Shown here: positions 14,574 to 22,565 of the stretch, one piece after another
How positions within the stretch are numbered: the stretch's first letter is position 1
Layout of the letters: each line of letters starts with the position of its first letter
Origin: an uncultured archaeon
GTDB lineage: Archaea > Nanobdellota > Nanobdellia > Woesearchaeales > CAIVOO01
Length of the DNA: 49,353 nucleotides
Direction: 5' to 3'
Assembly (NCBI GenBank): GCA_903907555.1
Contig: CAIVOO010000080.1
Coordinates: forward strand, 1-49,353
Position numbers and translations under genes: made by a program
Notes under the pieces: generated by a model
Told to the model about the DNA's origin: nothing
Databases searched by the model: none
The model's input: only the letters and a program-made list of their open reading frames with translations

Positions 14574-14702
14574 ATGAAAATGACAGTATATGATGCGAGA
14601 AAAGAGGTGTTTGGCGTTGGAGAGATATCCCCGAAATTCCAGAGCAAGATACATGAGCTATTTTATCAGCAAACGAAAGCAGTGACAATGGGCAGGAGGT
14701 AA
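14574..14702 (+). CDS. Very small protein, 42 residues
   Basis: Starts MKMTVYDARKEVFGVGEISPKF and ends TMGRR. AGGTGAT, the expected match to the archaeal 16S 3' end, sits 5 bases before the ATG, and TATTTAAA lies at 14529-14536. The next small gene follows after one base. The composition looks protein-like (helix with KIHELFYQQTK). The function is unknown. Confidence 0.6.
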   Translation: MKMTVYDARKEVFGVGEISPKFQSKIHELFYQQTKAVTMGRR

Positions 14703-14703
14703 A

Positions 14704-14847
14704 ATGGCGATAAGTATAGAAAAGATTGGAAACTACGACTTTTACTCAATTGATGGAATAGAAAGAGACAGCGATGACGACGAGATAGACTTCCTGGAAG
14801 AGGGATTCATGAAAGGCTATCTGGAGGCAGACAATATAGACCGCTAG
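14704..14847 (+). CDS. Very small acidic protein, 47 residues
   Basis: Starts MAISIEKIGNYDFYSIDG, has an acidic core RDSDDDEIDFLEEGF and ends ADNIDR. A strong AGGAGGT (14694-14700) overlaps the end of the previous small gene and lies 3 bases before the ATG, which makes translation likely. The acid-rich, Cys-free sequence gives no family hint. Together with the preceding gene it forms a two-gene micro-operon. Confidence 0.6.
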   Translation: MAISIEKIGNYDFYSIDGIERDSDDDEIDFLEEGFMKGYLEADNIDR

Positions 14848-14924
14848 TATGATTTGTTGGGGGTTAATTTTTTTAATTTATAACAAAAGCAAGTTTTATA
14901 AATTTCAATACAAACATTTTCTAA

Positions 14925-15557
14925 ATGGAAAAATCTAACAAAATTAAAAAATTATATTTTGCATCATCTAATAAAGCTAAATTAAAAAGATTGCAAACAA
15001 TACTTGCTGAAGTCGATAAAAACATTAAAATCGAATTAGTTCCCGATTACATAGATGTTGAGGAGAAAGGCAAAGATGTTTTGGAAAATGCGGTGATGAA
15101 AGTTTTGCCTTACAAGAGCAAGTATAAAATTCCTGTACTCGGGATGGATACAGCAGTGTTCTTTGAGGGAGAAGATTTTGACCCGACTCACATTAAAAGG
15201 GTGGCATTAAAGGGCATGGACGAATCAAAATTATCGCAAAAAGAAATTGCAGAAAAGATTAAAGATTTTTATGTAAAGCTTGCGAAAAAATATGGAGGTG
15301 AGAAGGAATTCTATTTCGAAGACGGCTGGGCAATTTTATTTCCAGACGGCTCTATTGAAAAAATAAGCTATAAGAGAGAATACATTATGACTGATAAAAT
15401 ACGCGGGCAACTGGACATATTTTTCCCTATGCGTTCGTTGTATATTGTTAAAGCAACTAAAAAAAGTCCAACTGAGCAAACACTTGAAGAAGAATTGTTG
15501 GAATTGAAGCCGCAAATCGAAGCATTCAAAAAGTTGCTCAAGTTTATATACAACTGA
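14925..15557 (+). CDS. Divergent non-canonical NTP pyrophosphatase (HAM1/RdgB-like)
   Basis: 210 residues. The N terminus KLYFASSNKAKLKRLQTIL matches the SNxxK phosphate-binding loop of the ITPase family. LENAVMKVLPYKSKYKIPVLGMDTAVFFEG fits the following helix and catalytic Asp strand, and DPTHIKR replaces the usual PGxYSAR. Such enzymes remove ITP, XTP or other odd NTPs from the pool. The sequence is more divergent than normal RdgB, so its substrate is uncertain. TATA-like TTTATAAA lies close upstream. Confidence 0.65.
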   Translation: MEKSNKIKKLYFASSNKAKLKRLQTILAEVDKNIKIELVPDYIDVEEKGKDVLENAVMKVLPYKSKYKIPVLGMDTAVFFEGEDFDPTHIKRVALKGMDESKLSQKEIAEKIKDFYVKLAKKYGGEKEFYFEDGWAILFPDGSIEKISYKREYIMTDKIRGQLDIFFPMRSLYIVKATKKSPTEQTLEEELLELKPQIEAFKKLLKFIYN

Positions 15558-15572
15558 CATTTTCTCAATACT

Positions 15573-16118
15573 ATGCGCATATACAAAGACATCAATGAAA
15601 ATCTTGATGAAATCGCTTTCGAGATAGAATGCGGAGCAGTATTCATCTATCCTACTGACACAATCTACGGCATTGGCTGCAATGCTCTCGATTCTGCTGC
15701 AGTAAAAAAGATTAGAGAAATAAAAAAGCGAGACCAGAAGCCTTTCTCAGTCATTGCACCGAGCAAGGAATGGATTGAAAGGAACTGTGAAATTGACAAG
15801 AAATACCTGAAAAAGCTTCCAGGAAAGTACACATTAATACTAAAAATCAAGAACAAGGAATGCATAGCTCCAGAAGTTTCGAAAGGAAAGCTCGGAGTGA
15901 GAATTCCTAAGCACGAAATCTCAAAATTAGTTGAAAAGCTCGGCTTCCCGATAGTAACTACAAGCGTCAATCTTTCAGGAGAGAATCCAACGACTTCTTT
16001 GAAAACTTTAAAGAAAGAGATAGAAAAGATGGTTGATTTTGCAATAGATGAAGGAAAGCTGGAAGGAAAGCCAAGCAAAGTAATTGATATGACAACCAAG
16101 AAAATCTTGAGAACTTAA
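15573..16118 (+). CDS. tsaC: Threonylcarbamoyl-AMP synthase, TsaC/Sua5
   Basis: 181 residues, the short form without the Sua5 C-terminal domain. Visible family blocks are YPTDTIYGIGCNA, the KKRDQKPFSV loop, LGVRIPKH and the SVNLSGENP signature. The enzyme makes threonylcarbamoyl-AMP from Thr, bicarbonate and ATP for the universal t6A37 modification of ANN-decoding tRNAs. It lies 15 bp after the ITPase-like gene on the same strand. Its 3' end overlaps the convergent lipoprotein gene by 4 nt. Confidence 0.9.
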   Translation: MRIYKDINENLDEIAFEIECGAVFIYPTDTIYGIGCNALDSAAVKKIREIKKRDQKPFSVIAPSKEWIERNCEIDKKYLKKLPGKYTLILKIKNKECIAPEVSKGKLGVRIPKHEISKLVEKLGFPIVTTSVNLSGENPTTSLKTLKKEIEKMVDFAIDEGKLEGKPSKVIDMTTKKILRT

Positions 16119-16921
16119 GTATTAATTATGTATGTGCAATGGTTGTAGCTTACGTAATCAAGGCTTATCCTTAACTTATTGTAAACCACTTTTGTCTCGC
16201 GATTGTGAAGAGTGAATTTAACATCATTGTTGACGGAAAAATCGCAGTAGAATTGCTTGATGTCAGTTACTGTAACATTGTATCTTACTCCATCTATTAT
16301 TAATTTTTCCGTATCATTCCGCTCAACATCAAAAAATGTCGTGTTTGTTGGCTCCTCGTAATTAATGCCCCAGTGGTAGATGCTTATTTCTGGAGTATAT
16401 TCTTTAGAAACTGACGTGTTATCCTTAATATTGCATTTGATATTTGTATTGTTAACTTTAACCATCCCATTTATCGGTCCTTCGTACATGAAACTCAGCA
16501 ATTTAGAATAATTTTTTCCAGCATAAAGATTAAATTTGTTGTCATTAAATATGATGCCAATCTTTTCCCTAAGAATGTTGCATTCAACAGGCACATTGCC
16601 TAAATTGACAACCCAAAGATAATACTGTGCCCAATCTTCATATGTATCAACGCCAGAAATTTTGCTTCCATTAATATCGCCGTAATAAACACCAACGCTA
16701 AAAACTTGTTTAGGTTCATTGTTTACAGCAGGCGCGCTTGTATTTTCAGGCGCTTGCTTTACTAAAGTTTCATCCTTATCGCATATCTTATTGTCATTTG
16801 CATCAAGACAGCATTCGCTGCCTATCTGCATGTATGGCTTATTGCATAAGAATGATTTTTGCGCTGAGCATGCTGCCAGAATCAGTATTAATAGTGTAAT
16901 CAAAAAGGCTAATTTTTTCAT
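16115..16921 (-). CDS. Secreted lipoprotein
   Basis: 268 residues. A lipoprotein signal peptide ends in LAAC (lipid-modified Cys18). It is followed by a small Cys-rich head CCLDANDNKICDKDE, a Pro/Asn/Thr linker and a beta-rich domain with further cysteines. The Asp/Asn-rich DxNxDxxC stretch recurs in archaeal surface lipoproteins and may bind calcium. It is likely anchored on the outer face of the membrane. No known catalytic motif was seen. Confidence 0.65.
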   Translation of the reverse strand: MKKLAFLITLLILILAACSAQKSFLCNKPYMQIGSECCLDANDNKICDKDETLVKQAPENTSAPAVNNEPKQVFSVGVYYGDINGSKISGVDTYEDWAQYYLWVVNLGNVPVECNILREKIGIIFNDNKFNLYAGKNYSKLLSFMYEGPINGMVKVNNTNIKCNIKDNTSVSKEYTPEISIYHWGINYEEPTNTTFFDVERNDTEKLIIDGVRYNVTVTDIKQFYCDFSVNNDVKFTLHNRETKVVYNKLRISLDYVSYNHCTYIINT

Positions 16922-16960
16922 GCCTTTTCTAGAGCACTTGCAATTTAAAAGCTTAACTAT

Positions 16961-17158
16961 TTACTTGCTTTTTCTAAGTGGTTCATACCCTTGGCAGATT
17001 GTATCATATCCTTTGCATTCAATACAGCTAGAACCTTCAGTATAACCTGTCCACATAGCCTGGTCCTTCTTAAAACACAATACAGGATTGACTACTGGCT
17101 TTATTTGCGCATCTGCGCAAAGCGCGTCAATGCCATTTTTTTCTGCCTCTTTCGGCAA
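16961..17158 (-). CDS. Small cysteine-containing protein (TTG start)
   Basis: 65 residues with five Cys, including CIEC. The start codon is TTG, with AGGTGAGGG just upstream, 20 bp after the rel stop codon on the same strand. It may be a real downstream gene in the rel operon or a remnant of a longer Cys-rich secreted protein that lost its signal peptide. The family is not recognised. Confidence 0.4.
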   Translation of the reverse strand: MPKEAEKNGIDALCADAQIKPVVNPVLCFKKDQAMWTGYTEGSSCIECKGYDTICQGYEPLRKSK

Positions 17159-17178
17159 ACTTCCCTCACCTCTGAAAA

Positions 17179-19101
17179 TTATATCTTTCCTAAGTAAACT
17201 TTCTTGACTCCCTGCACCCTCTTGACCCTGTTTATCAAATCCTTAAGGTGCTCTAAATCATCAATCGCAAGCGCAAACCTGCATTCTGCAAGGTCAGGGC
17301 TTATTATTTTCGCATTTGCGCCCTGGACATTTGTTCCGGTGGCTGCGATAGTGTTCAGCACATCTGCGAACAAGCCAACCCTGTCAACTGTTTCAAGAAT
17401 TACCTCGACAGTTCCTACATAATCATTCTTCCATTTTGACTTTACTCTCTTTTGTACAACCCTGCCTTTCTCAAGCGCTTCGCAATCCTGCCTGTGCACA
17501 GTGATTATGTTCGTCTTTCCTTTCAGCCCGATTATGTCTTCCCCAGGCAGAGGGTTGCAGCATTTGCTAAGCCTTATTGTCGGGTTTTCATATTTCTCTG
17601 TGATTATCAGATTCTTTGAAATCTCCTCGCTTTCTGCCTCTACCGGATGATATCTTCTCACAGGCATCTTGCCGGATTCTTGAAGATGCTTTCTTATTTT
17701 CTGCTTTGCCTTGTTTGTCTTGGCTATCTTCATCCAGTTCCTGCTCGGCTTCTGGTTTTTTGAAGTAAGAATTTCAACGACATCGCCTGTCTTGAGCTCT
17801 GTCCTTATTGAAGAGAATGTGCCGTTAATTTTCGCTCCTGTGCATCGGTCCCCAAGATTCGAGTGGACTGCGTAAGCCAGGTCAATCACAGTCGAGCCGC
17901 TTGGCAGTTCGATAACATCGCCTTTCGGAGTGAAAACATAAATCTCATTCCCGAAGAAATCAACTTCCACAGATTCGACAAACTCCTGCGGGCTTGTTGT
18001 GCTCTTCTGCCAGTCCATTATCTGCTTAAGCCAGGAAAGTTTCTTGTCGAATTTTGAATCATCTGTCTTGACGTCCTTGTATTCCCAGTGGGCAGCGACT
18101 CCTTCCTCGGCAATCCTGTCCATTTCAGCAGTCCTTATCTGGATTTCAACAATCTGCCCGCTTTCTGTTATAGCGATTGTGTGCAATGATTGGTACATAT
18201 TGGTTTTCGGCATTGCAATGTAATCCTTGAATCTTCTCGGGATTGGTTTCCACATCCCGTGTATGAGCCCAAGAACTTCATAGCAGTCCTTTACGGATTT
18301 TGTGATTATCCTCATGCCTATGACATCATATATCTCATCAAAATTTCTTTCTTTTCTCTGCATCTTTCTCCAGATGCTGTAAATATCTTTCGCCCTTCCA
18401 TGGATTGCTGCTTCTATGTGTGCGTCTTTCAAGGCATTCTTGACAATTTTCTTGATAATCTCAACCTCTTCCTCACGCTCTTTCTGGTTTTTCTTTATCT
18501 TTTCCTCAATTTCACTGTATTTTTCAGGTTCTAGTATCTTGAATGCCAAATCTTCAAGCTCTGATTTGATTTTGTCTATTCCAAGCCTGTACGCGAGAGG
18601 GGCATAAACATCCATGACTTCTTTCGCAATCCTTATCTGCTTCTCCCTTGGCAGGTAGCCAAGAGTTCGCATGTTATGCAGCTTGTCGCACAACTTTATT
18701 ATGAGAACCCTGATGTCTTTTGCTGTTGCAAAAAGCATTTTTCTTAATGATTCAGCTTGATATTCTTCCCTGCTCTTGGCTTTCAGTTCAGTAATCTTGG
18801 TAACTCCGTCAACAAGCAGGGCAACATCTGCGCCAAAAGCTTTCTTTATGTAATTAACGTCATAATTGGCATCTTCTATGACATCATGAAGAAGCGCTGC
18901 GCAGATAGACTCATCATCCATCTGGAATTCTGCAAGAATATATGCAACATTAAGCGGGTGTTCGATATAAGGCTCCCCGGAAGCCCTCTTGTCATTCTTG
19001 TGGGCTTCTGCAGCAACTTCATAGGCCTTCTCTATAAGCTTGAAGTCTGCATTCTGGTTGTATTCCCTTACCTTCTTGAGAACGTCCTGTATTGTCGTCA
19101 T
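17179..19101 (-). CDS. Bifunctional Rel/SpoT-type (p)ppGpp synthetase/hydrolase
   Basis: 640 residues with the complete long-RSH layout. The HD hydrolase domain has HDVIED (72-77) and LCDKLHNMRT. The synthetase domain has GRAKDIYSIWRKM (235-247), RFKD (290-293) and EIQIRT (319-324). A TGS domain follows (about 392-435), then a conserved-Cys region (RLSKCCNPLPGED) and a C-terminal ACT domain. RFKD rather than the acidic ExDD motif is typical of bifunctional Rel/SpoT. Both active sites look intact, so it can make and destroy the stringent-response alarmone. Such enzymes are bacterial and rare in archaea. The ATG is leaderless, and the gene shares a TATA element with orc1/cdc6. Confidence 0.93.
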   Translation of the reverse strand: MTTIQDVLKKVREYNQNADFKLIEKAYEVAAEAHKNDKRASGEPYIEHPLNVAYILAEFQMDDESICAALLHDVIEDANYDVNYIKKAFGADVALLVDGVTKITELKAKSREEYQAESLRKMLFATAKDIRVLIIKLCDKLHNMRTLGYLPREKQIRIAKEVMDVYAPLAYRLGIDKIKSELEDLAFKILEPEKYSEIEEKIKKNQKEREEEVEIIKKIVKNALKDAHIEAAIHGRAKDIYSIWRKMQRKERNFDEIYDVIGMRIITKSVKDCYEVLGLIHGMWKPIPRRFKDYIAMPKTNMYQSLHTIAITESGQIVEIQIRTAEMDRIAEEGVAAHWEYKDVKTDDSKFDKKLSWLKQIMDWQKSTTSPQEFVESVEVDFFGNEIYVFTPKGDVIELPSGSTVIDLAYAVHSNLGDRCTGAKINGTFSSIRTELKTGDVVEILTSKNQKPSRNWMKIAKTNKAKQKIRKHLQESGKMPVRRYHPVEAESEEISKNLIITEKYENPTIRLSKCCNPLPGEDIIGLKGKTNIITVHRQDCEALEKGRVVQKRVKSKWKNDYVGTVEVILETVDRVGLFADVLNTIAATGTNVQGANAKIISPDLAECRFALAIDDLEHLKDLINRVKRVQGVKKVYLGKI

Positions 19102-19122
19102 GGCAGTTTATAAAGTGAGGCA

Positions 19123-19136
19123 AATATTTAAATATT
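19123..19136. promoter_or_regulatory. Palindromic TATA element shared by rel and orc1/cdc6
   Basis: AATATTTAAATATT is a perfect 14-bp palindrome centred at 19129.5, 28.5 bp from the rel ATG (19101) and 27.5 bp from the orc1/cdc6 ATG (19157). It can serve as a TATA box for two leaderless transcripts in opposite directions. Confidence 0.65.
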
Positions 19137-19156
19137 CCTAAGCCCGCTCTTCATAT

Positions 19157-20230
19157 ATGGCTCTTTTCAAGGATATGCTGAATAGCGGAGAATCTCTTTT
19201 TGTCAATGAAATAGCTCTGGACTATGATTTCATTCCGAAGGTTGTTCCTTACAGGGAGACGCAGCAGAGATACCTTGCAGCCTGCATAAAACCGCTCCTG
19301 AACCAAAGGAATGGCAGGAACGTCATAATGCTCGGACCGCCTGGCGTAGGAAAGACTGTTGCCTGCAAGCATGTTCTTCAGGAGCTGGAAGAAACAACTG
19401 ATGATGTTATTTTGGTATACATCAACTGCTGGCAGAAGAACACAACATACAAGGTTGTAATCGCGATGTGCGACATCCTTGGCTACAAGTTCACGCAGAA
19501 CAAAAAGACAGAAGAACTGTTTGAAATTGTAAAGAACATGCTCAACAAGAAATCAACAGTTTTTGTTTTTGATGAGATAGACAAGGCAGAAGATTATGAT
19601 TTCCTATACTCGCTTCTTGAAGAGATTTACAGGAAATCAATTTTCCTCATAACAAACTACAAATCCTGGATTGACGAGATGGACGAAAGGATAAGGTCAA
19701 GATTGTTGCCAGACATTCTCGAGTTCAAGCCTTACAATGCAATCGAGACTAAGGGAATATTGCAGGAAAGGGCTGGCTATGCATTTCCGCCAAATGCGTT
19801 CGAGCCTGCTGCATTCGATTTCCTTGCAAAGAAAACTTTTGAAGTAGGAGACATAAGGGCGGGGCTTCACCTGCTGCGCGAGTCCGGGCTGATAGCAGAG
19901 GATTCCAGCTCAAAAAAGATAACTCTGGAGCATGCGCAGAAAGCCTGTTCCAAGCTTCAGACATTCTCAGCAAAAGATACAGAAGAGCTTGATGAAGATT
20001 CAAAAAAAATACTTGAGCTTATCCGAGGAAATTCAGGAAAAAAGATAGGTGACTTGTTCAAGATTTACCAGGAGCTCGGCGGACAGCTTGTTTACAAGTC
20101 TTTCCAAAGAAGAGTTAACAAGCTCGATGAAAACAAATTCATAAAGACAGAGAAGCTTGTCGGCGGAGCCGAGGGGAATACAACAATTCTAAAAATAGCA
20201 ATAGACAAGAAGCTTACAGAGTTTGATTAA
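19157..20230 (+). CDS. cdc6: Orc1/Cdc6 replication initiator
   Basis: 357 residues. AAA+ ATPase with Walker A GPPGVGKT (60-67), Walker B VFVFDEID (about 133-140), sensor 1 FLITNYKSW, an arginine-rich ERIRSRL and sensor 2 GDIRAGLHLL. A C-terminal winged-helix DNA-binding domain starts near residue 280. It binds origin recognition boxes and loads MCM. Origins are often next to this gene, but the 55-bp gap upstream is taken up by the shared promoter and I see no clear origin box. It is convergent with the next gene. Confidence 0.92.
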   Translation: MALFKDMLNSGESLFVNEIALDYDFIPKVVPYRETQQRYLAACIKPLLNQRNGRNVIMLGPPGVGKTVACKHVLQELEETTDDVILVYINCWQKNTTYKVVIAMCDILGYKFTQNKKTEELFEIVKNMLNKKSTVFVFDEIDKAEDYDFLYSLLEEIYRKSIFLITNYKSWIDEMDERIRSRLLPDILEFKPYNAIETKGILQERAGYAFPPNAFEPAAFDFLAKKTFEVGDIRAGLHLLRESGLIAEDSSSKKITLEHAQKACSKLQTFSAKDTEELDEDSKKILELIRGNSGKKIGDLFKIYQELGGQLVYKSFQRRVNKLDENKFIKTEKLVGGAEGNTTILKIAIDKKLTEFD

Positions 20231-20234
20231 AAAA

Positions 20235-20795
20235 TTATCTTCTAAGTTCTTTTTTAACCAATGTCGCAACCTGGTGAGGGATTATTTTTGTAAGCTTGTA
20301 TTTCTTCATGAACTTATCAACAGTTTCCATGTTCTTTTTCAGGGATTGTTTTTCTGTTTTACAAACAATTTCCACAGTAGCCGGTATGTGTTCCACTTCT
20401 TCGATATAAATCGACAAATTGTTTTGCATAAATTCTTGTGTAGTTCTATTAAATGAGAATAAAGTTTTTAGCTTGTCGGGTAAATATCTTTGTGCTTCTT
20501 GTAGTGAAGAGCACTCCTTCATAGGCATCCCGACAGGCATATCAAAGATTTGAAATCCAGACGACCAAATGATGTTTGCCTTGAAAAATGGATAGAACTT
20601 GCCAACTTTCATAGAGGGCCAAACATTTTTGTGAATTTCACGCACCCAAAACAGGTTTTTATCAGTATTTGCAGAACCGAAAACATAATCTGTAAAATTC
20701 GCCTCGCCTACAAATTTTGCATATTTCTTCATATCTGTCAAGAAGTTTTTATCAGTAAGATATGCACGTTTACAGGCATAATGAGATAATGTCAT
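20235..20795 (-). CDS. Hypothetical protein, possibly CYTH-like
   Basis: 186 residues, mixed alpha/beta. The segment IYIEEVEHIPATVEIVCKTEKQSLKK resembles the DEVExLGxFxEIE strand pair of CYTH/triphosphate-tunnel enzymes, and the C-terminal helix fits that fold, but the N-terminal ExExK motif is not clear. It is convergent with orc1/cdc6 (4-bp gap). The family assignment is weak. Confidence 0.4.
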   Translation of the reverse strand: MTLSHYACKRAYLTDKNFLTDMKKYAKFVGEANFTDYVFGSANTDKNLFWVREIHKNVWPSMKVGKFYPFFKANIIWSSGFQIFDMPVGMPMKECSSLQEAQRYLPDKLKTLFSFNRTTQEFMQNNLSIYIEEVEHIPATVEIVCKTEKQSLKKNMETVDKFMKKYKLTKIIPHQVATLVKKELRR

Positions 20796-20856
20796 ACGAT
20801 TAGTTTTGTTGTATTATACTTATATATTTATCCAAAGTAAAATAAAAAATAAATCT

Positions 20857-21462
20857 TTATTCTTCCATGAAATCATCTATAGCGTAAGGCATTTCCTTGT
20901 CTCTTGGCAATAATCCCCTGTTATGCATGTATTCCCTTGCAAGTATCCAGAAGAATAATCCCAATGATTTCTTTCCTTTGTTGTTGCACGGAACAACCAA
21001 ATCTATTTTGTTTGAAGAATTGTTTGTATCGCACAAAGCAACTACCGGGATTCCAATCCTTAAGGCATCCTCAACAGCATTCTTGTCAGGCCATGCATCT
21101 GTAACTATCATCAGCTTGAACTCGACAAAATCTTTCAGCATCATGTTGGTAAGCATTCCTGGAGTGTATCTGCCTGGAAAAACCTTTATGCCTGTTACCT
21201 TGTTGAACATCTTGACAGCTTTCCAGCCGTTCTCTCTCTTGCTGACAACAATAATCTCTTCAGGCGTATACTGCGAGATGAATCTTGTAGCAACCCTTAT
21301 TCTTTCATCAATCTTCTGCAGGTTCATCACAACAAGTCCGTCAGGCTTTATCTTGTAGATGAAATTGCTCATGTAGCTTGTCTTGAATTTTGTTCCTATG
21401 TGTATGCCTGCCTTCAGGTACTGCTCCATCGGCACCAGCAAATCTGTTTGTTCATCTGTCAT
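20857..21462 (-). CDS. rpsB: Small-subunit ribosomal protein uS2
   Basis: 201 residues of archaeal S2/SA type: YLKAGIHIGTKFKTSYMSNFIYKIKPDG at the start, RFISQY, GRYTPGMLTN, DAWPDKNAVEDA and IPVVALCDTNN in the core, and an acidic tail. It binds the 30S head/body junction. Unlike most genes here, it has a leader of about 100 nt with three stem-loops. It seems to be transcribed alone from TTTATAAA at 21587-21594. Confidence 0.97.
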   Translation of the reverse strand: MTDEQTDLLVPMEQYLKAGIHIGTKFKTSYMSNFIYKIKPDGLVVMNLQKIDERIRVATRFISQYTPEEIIVVSKRENGWKAVKMFNKVTGIKVFPGRYTPGMLTNMMLKDFVEFKLMIVTDAWPDKNAVEDALRIGIPVVALCDTNNSSNKIDLVVPCNNKGKKSLGLFFWILAREYMHNRGLLPRDKEMPYAIDDFMEE

Positions 21463-21563
21463 TTTAATGCTCCGCTAGAATACGATTAGATGTATTCTTG
21501 CATTTTTGTTGCCTCAGCAAGTTATTGCTTCGCACCATTACCGATATGCGAAGCGTTCGGCAA
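21463..21563 (-). promoter_or_regulatory. Structured 5' leader of rpsB
   Basis: The TATA box TTTATAAA (21587-21594) predicts a start near 21563 and hence a leader of about 100 nt. In it lie three inverted repeats: GCTTCGCA/TGCGAAGC (21527-21534 with 21547-21554), TTGC/GCAA (21509-21520) and GAATAC/GTATTC (21478-21497). A ribosomal-protein autoregulatory leader is possible (inference). Confidence 0.45.
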
Positions 21564-21647
21564 TAGACAAATGAGAACTCGGGTGGTTTATAAATCTTTC
21601 CCAGCTTTGCCGATAGATTTTTAAACCATCAAATTTTCTGCAATCTT

Positions 21648-21824
21648 ATGTCACAGGACAACAAGATAAGAATGCCATCCTCAATGGGAGGGCTTGTAAG
21701 CTATTTCGATGAGTACAAATCAAAAATTGAGATTAAGCCAGGTGTTGCCATAATTGCAATAATTGCTATAATAATTCTGGCAATAGTTATGAATTTTTAC
21801 GCAAAAAGTTTGTTCGGATTCTAG
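21648..21824 (+). CDS. secG: Preprotein translocase subunit SecG/Sec61-beta
   Basis: 58 residues: MSQDNKIRMPSSMGGLVSYFDEY, then KIEIKPGVAI and a single C-terminal membrane helix (about 33-50). The PSSMGGLVxYFDE segment is the archaeal Sec61-beta hallmark. It is a tail-anchored accessory subunit of the SecYE channel. It is leaderless with TTTAAA at 21620-21625. Its stop overlaps the convergent nucleotidyltransferase gene by 4 nt. Confidence 0.9.
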   Translation: MSQDNKIRMPSSMGGLVSYFDEYKSKIEIKPGVAIIAIIAIIILAIVMNFYAKSLFGF

Positions 21825-22513
21825 AACTTCCATTCTTTTATTACTCTTTCCCAGCTTTCAAAGGTTCCTGTATCAAACCACAATGCATCGGATTTGTATC
21901 CGTAAAGCCTTCCCATCTTTGCGATTGCAGGAAAGACATCTTTCTCAAGCATAAAGGATTTTTTGTCCGGCAGGTTATCAAATATTTCTTCATTGAAGAT
22001 ATAATATCCTGAGTTTATGTAATGTGATGGCGCTTCCTCTTTCTTCGGCTTCTCAACAAATTCAATTATCTTATCGCCTTCTAACTTAACAACCCCATAT
22101 CTGCTCGTGTCTTCCACGTGTTTCAAGGCTATTGTTATCATTGCATTGTGCTTCTTGTGGAATTTCAGCAATTCATTGAAATCAATTGCGAAAAGATTGT
22201 CTCCGTTAACTACAATGAAATCATCTTTTATCCTGTCAGTCATCTTCATCCAGCCGCCTGTTCCAACCAGACCTTTTTCAACGATATAAGAAAGTTTTAC
22301 TCCAACATCTTTGTTCTTGAAATAATCCATAATCTGTTCTGCCTTGTAGCCAACTGCAAGCGTAGCTTCCTTTATGCCTGCTTTCTTCAGAACGTCAAGT
22401 GTATGCTCTGTCAGGCTTCTGCCTTGTACAGGAATGAGTGGCTTCGGTATCTCCAAGGTAACCGGAATAAGCCTTGTCCCCAAACCGCCTGCAAGAATAA
22501 CTGCTTTGTCCAT
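21821..22513 (-). CDS. Sugar-1-phosphate nucleotidyltransferase
   Basis: 230 residues. The N terminus AVILAGGLGTRLIPVTLEIPKPLIPVQGRSL is the nucleotide-binding signature. Then come VVNGDNLF (metal Asp), VEKP, NSGYYIFNEEI and WFDTGTFESW. It activates a sugar phosphate (mannose-1-P with GTP or glucose-1-P with UTP/TTP) for glycan or N-glycosylation use; the base and sugar cannot be fixed. It lacks the C-terminal left-handed helix domain of longer family members. Confidence 0.85.
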   Translation of the reverse strand: MDKAVILAGGLGTRLIPVTLEIPKPLIPVQGRSLTEHTLDVLKKAGIKEATLAVGYKAEQIMDYFKNKDVGVKLSYIVEKGLVGTGGWMKMTDRIKDDFIVVNGDNLFAIDFNELLKFHKKHNAMITIALKHVEDTSRYGVVKLEGDKIIEFVEKPKKEEAPSHYINSGYYIFNEEIFDNLPDKKSFMLEKDVFPAIAKMGRLYGYKSDALWFDTGTFESWERVIKEWKF

Positions 22514-22565
22514 AAAACCTATTTCTAGAAGTAGGTTATAAACTTTGTTAATATTTGATATTGAG

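Noticed and set aside
16961..17158. C-terminal extension of Rel
   Set aside because: Rel already ends in a complete ACT domain and a stop codon at 17179; the small frame has its own SD and TTG.
19102..19156. Replication origin between rel and orc1/cdc6
   Set aside because: The gap is only 55 bp and is explained by the shared TATA element; no pair of origin recognition boxes is visible.
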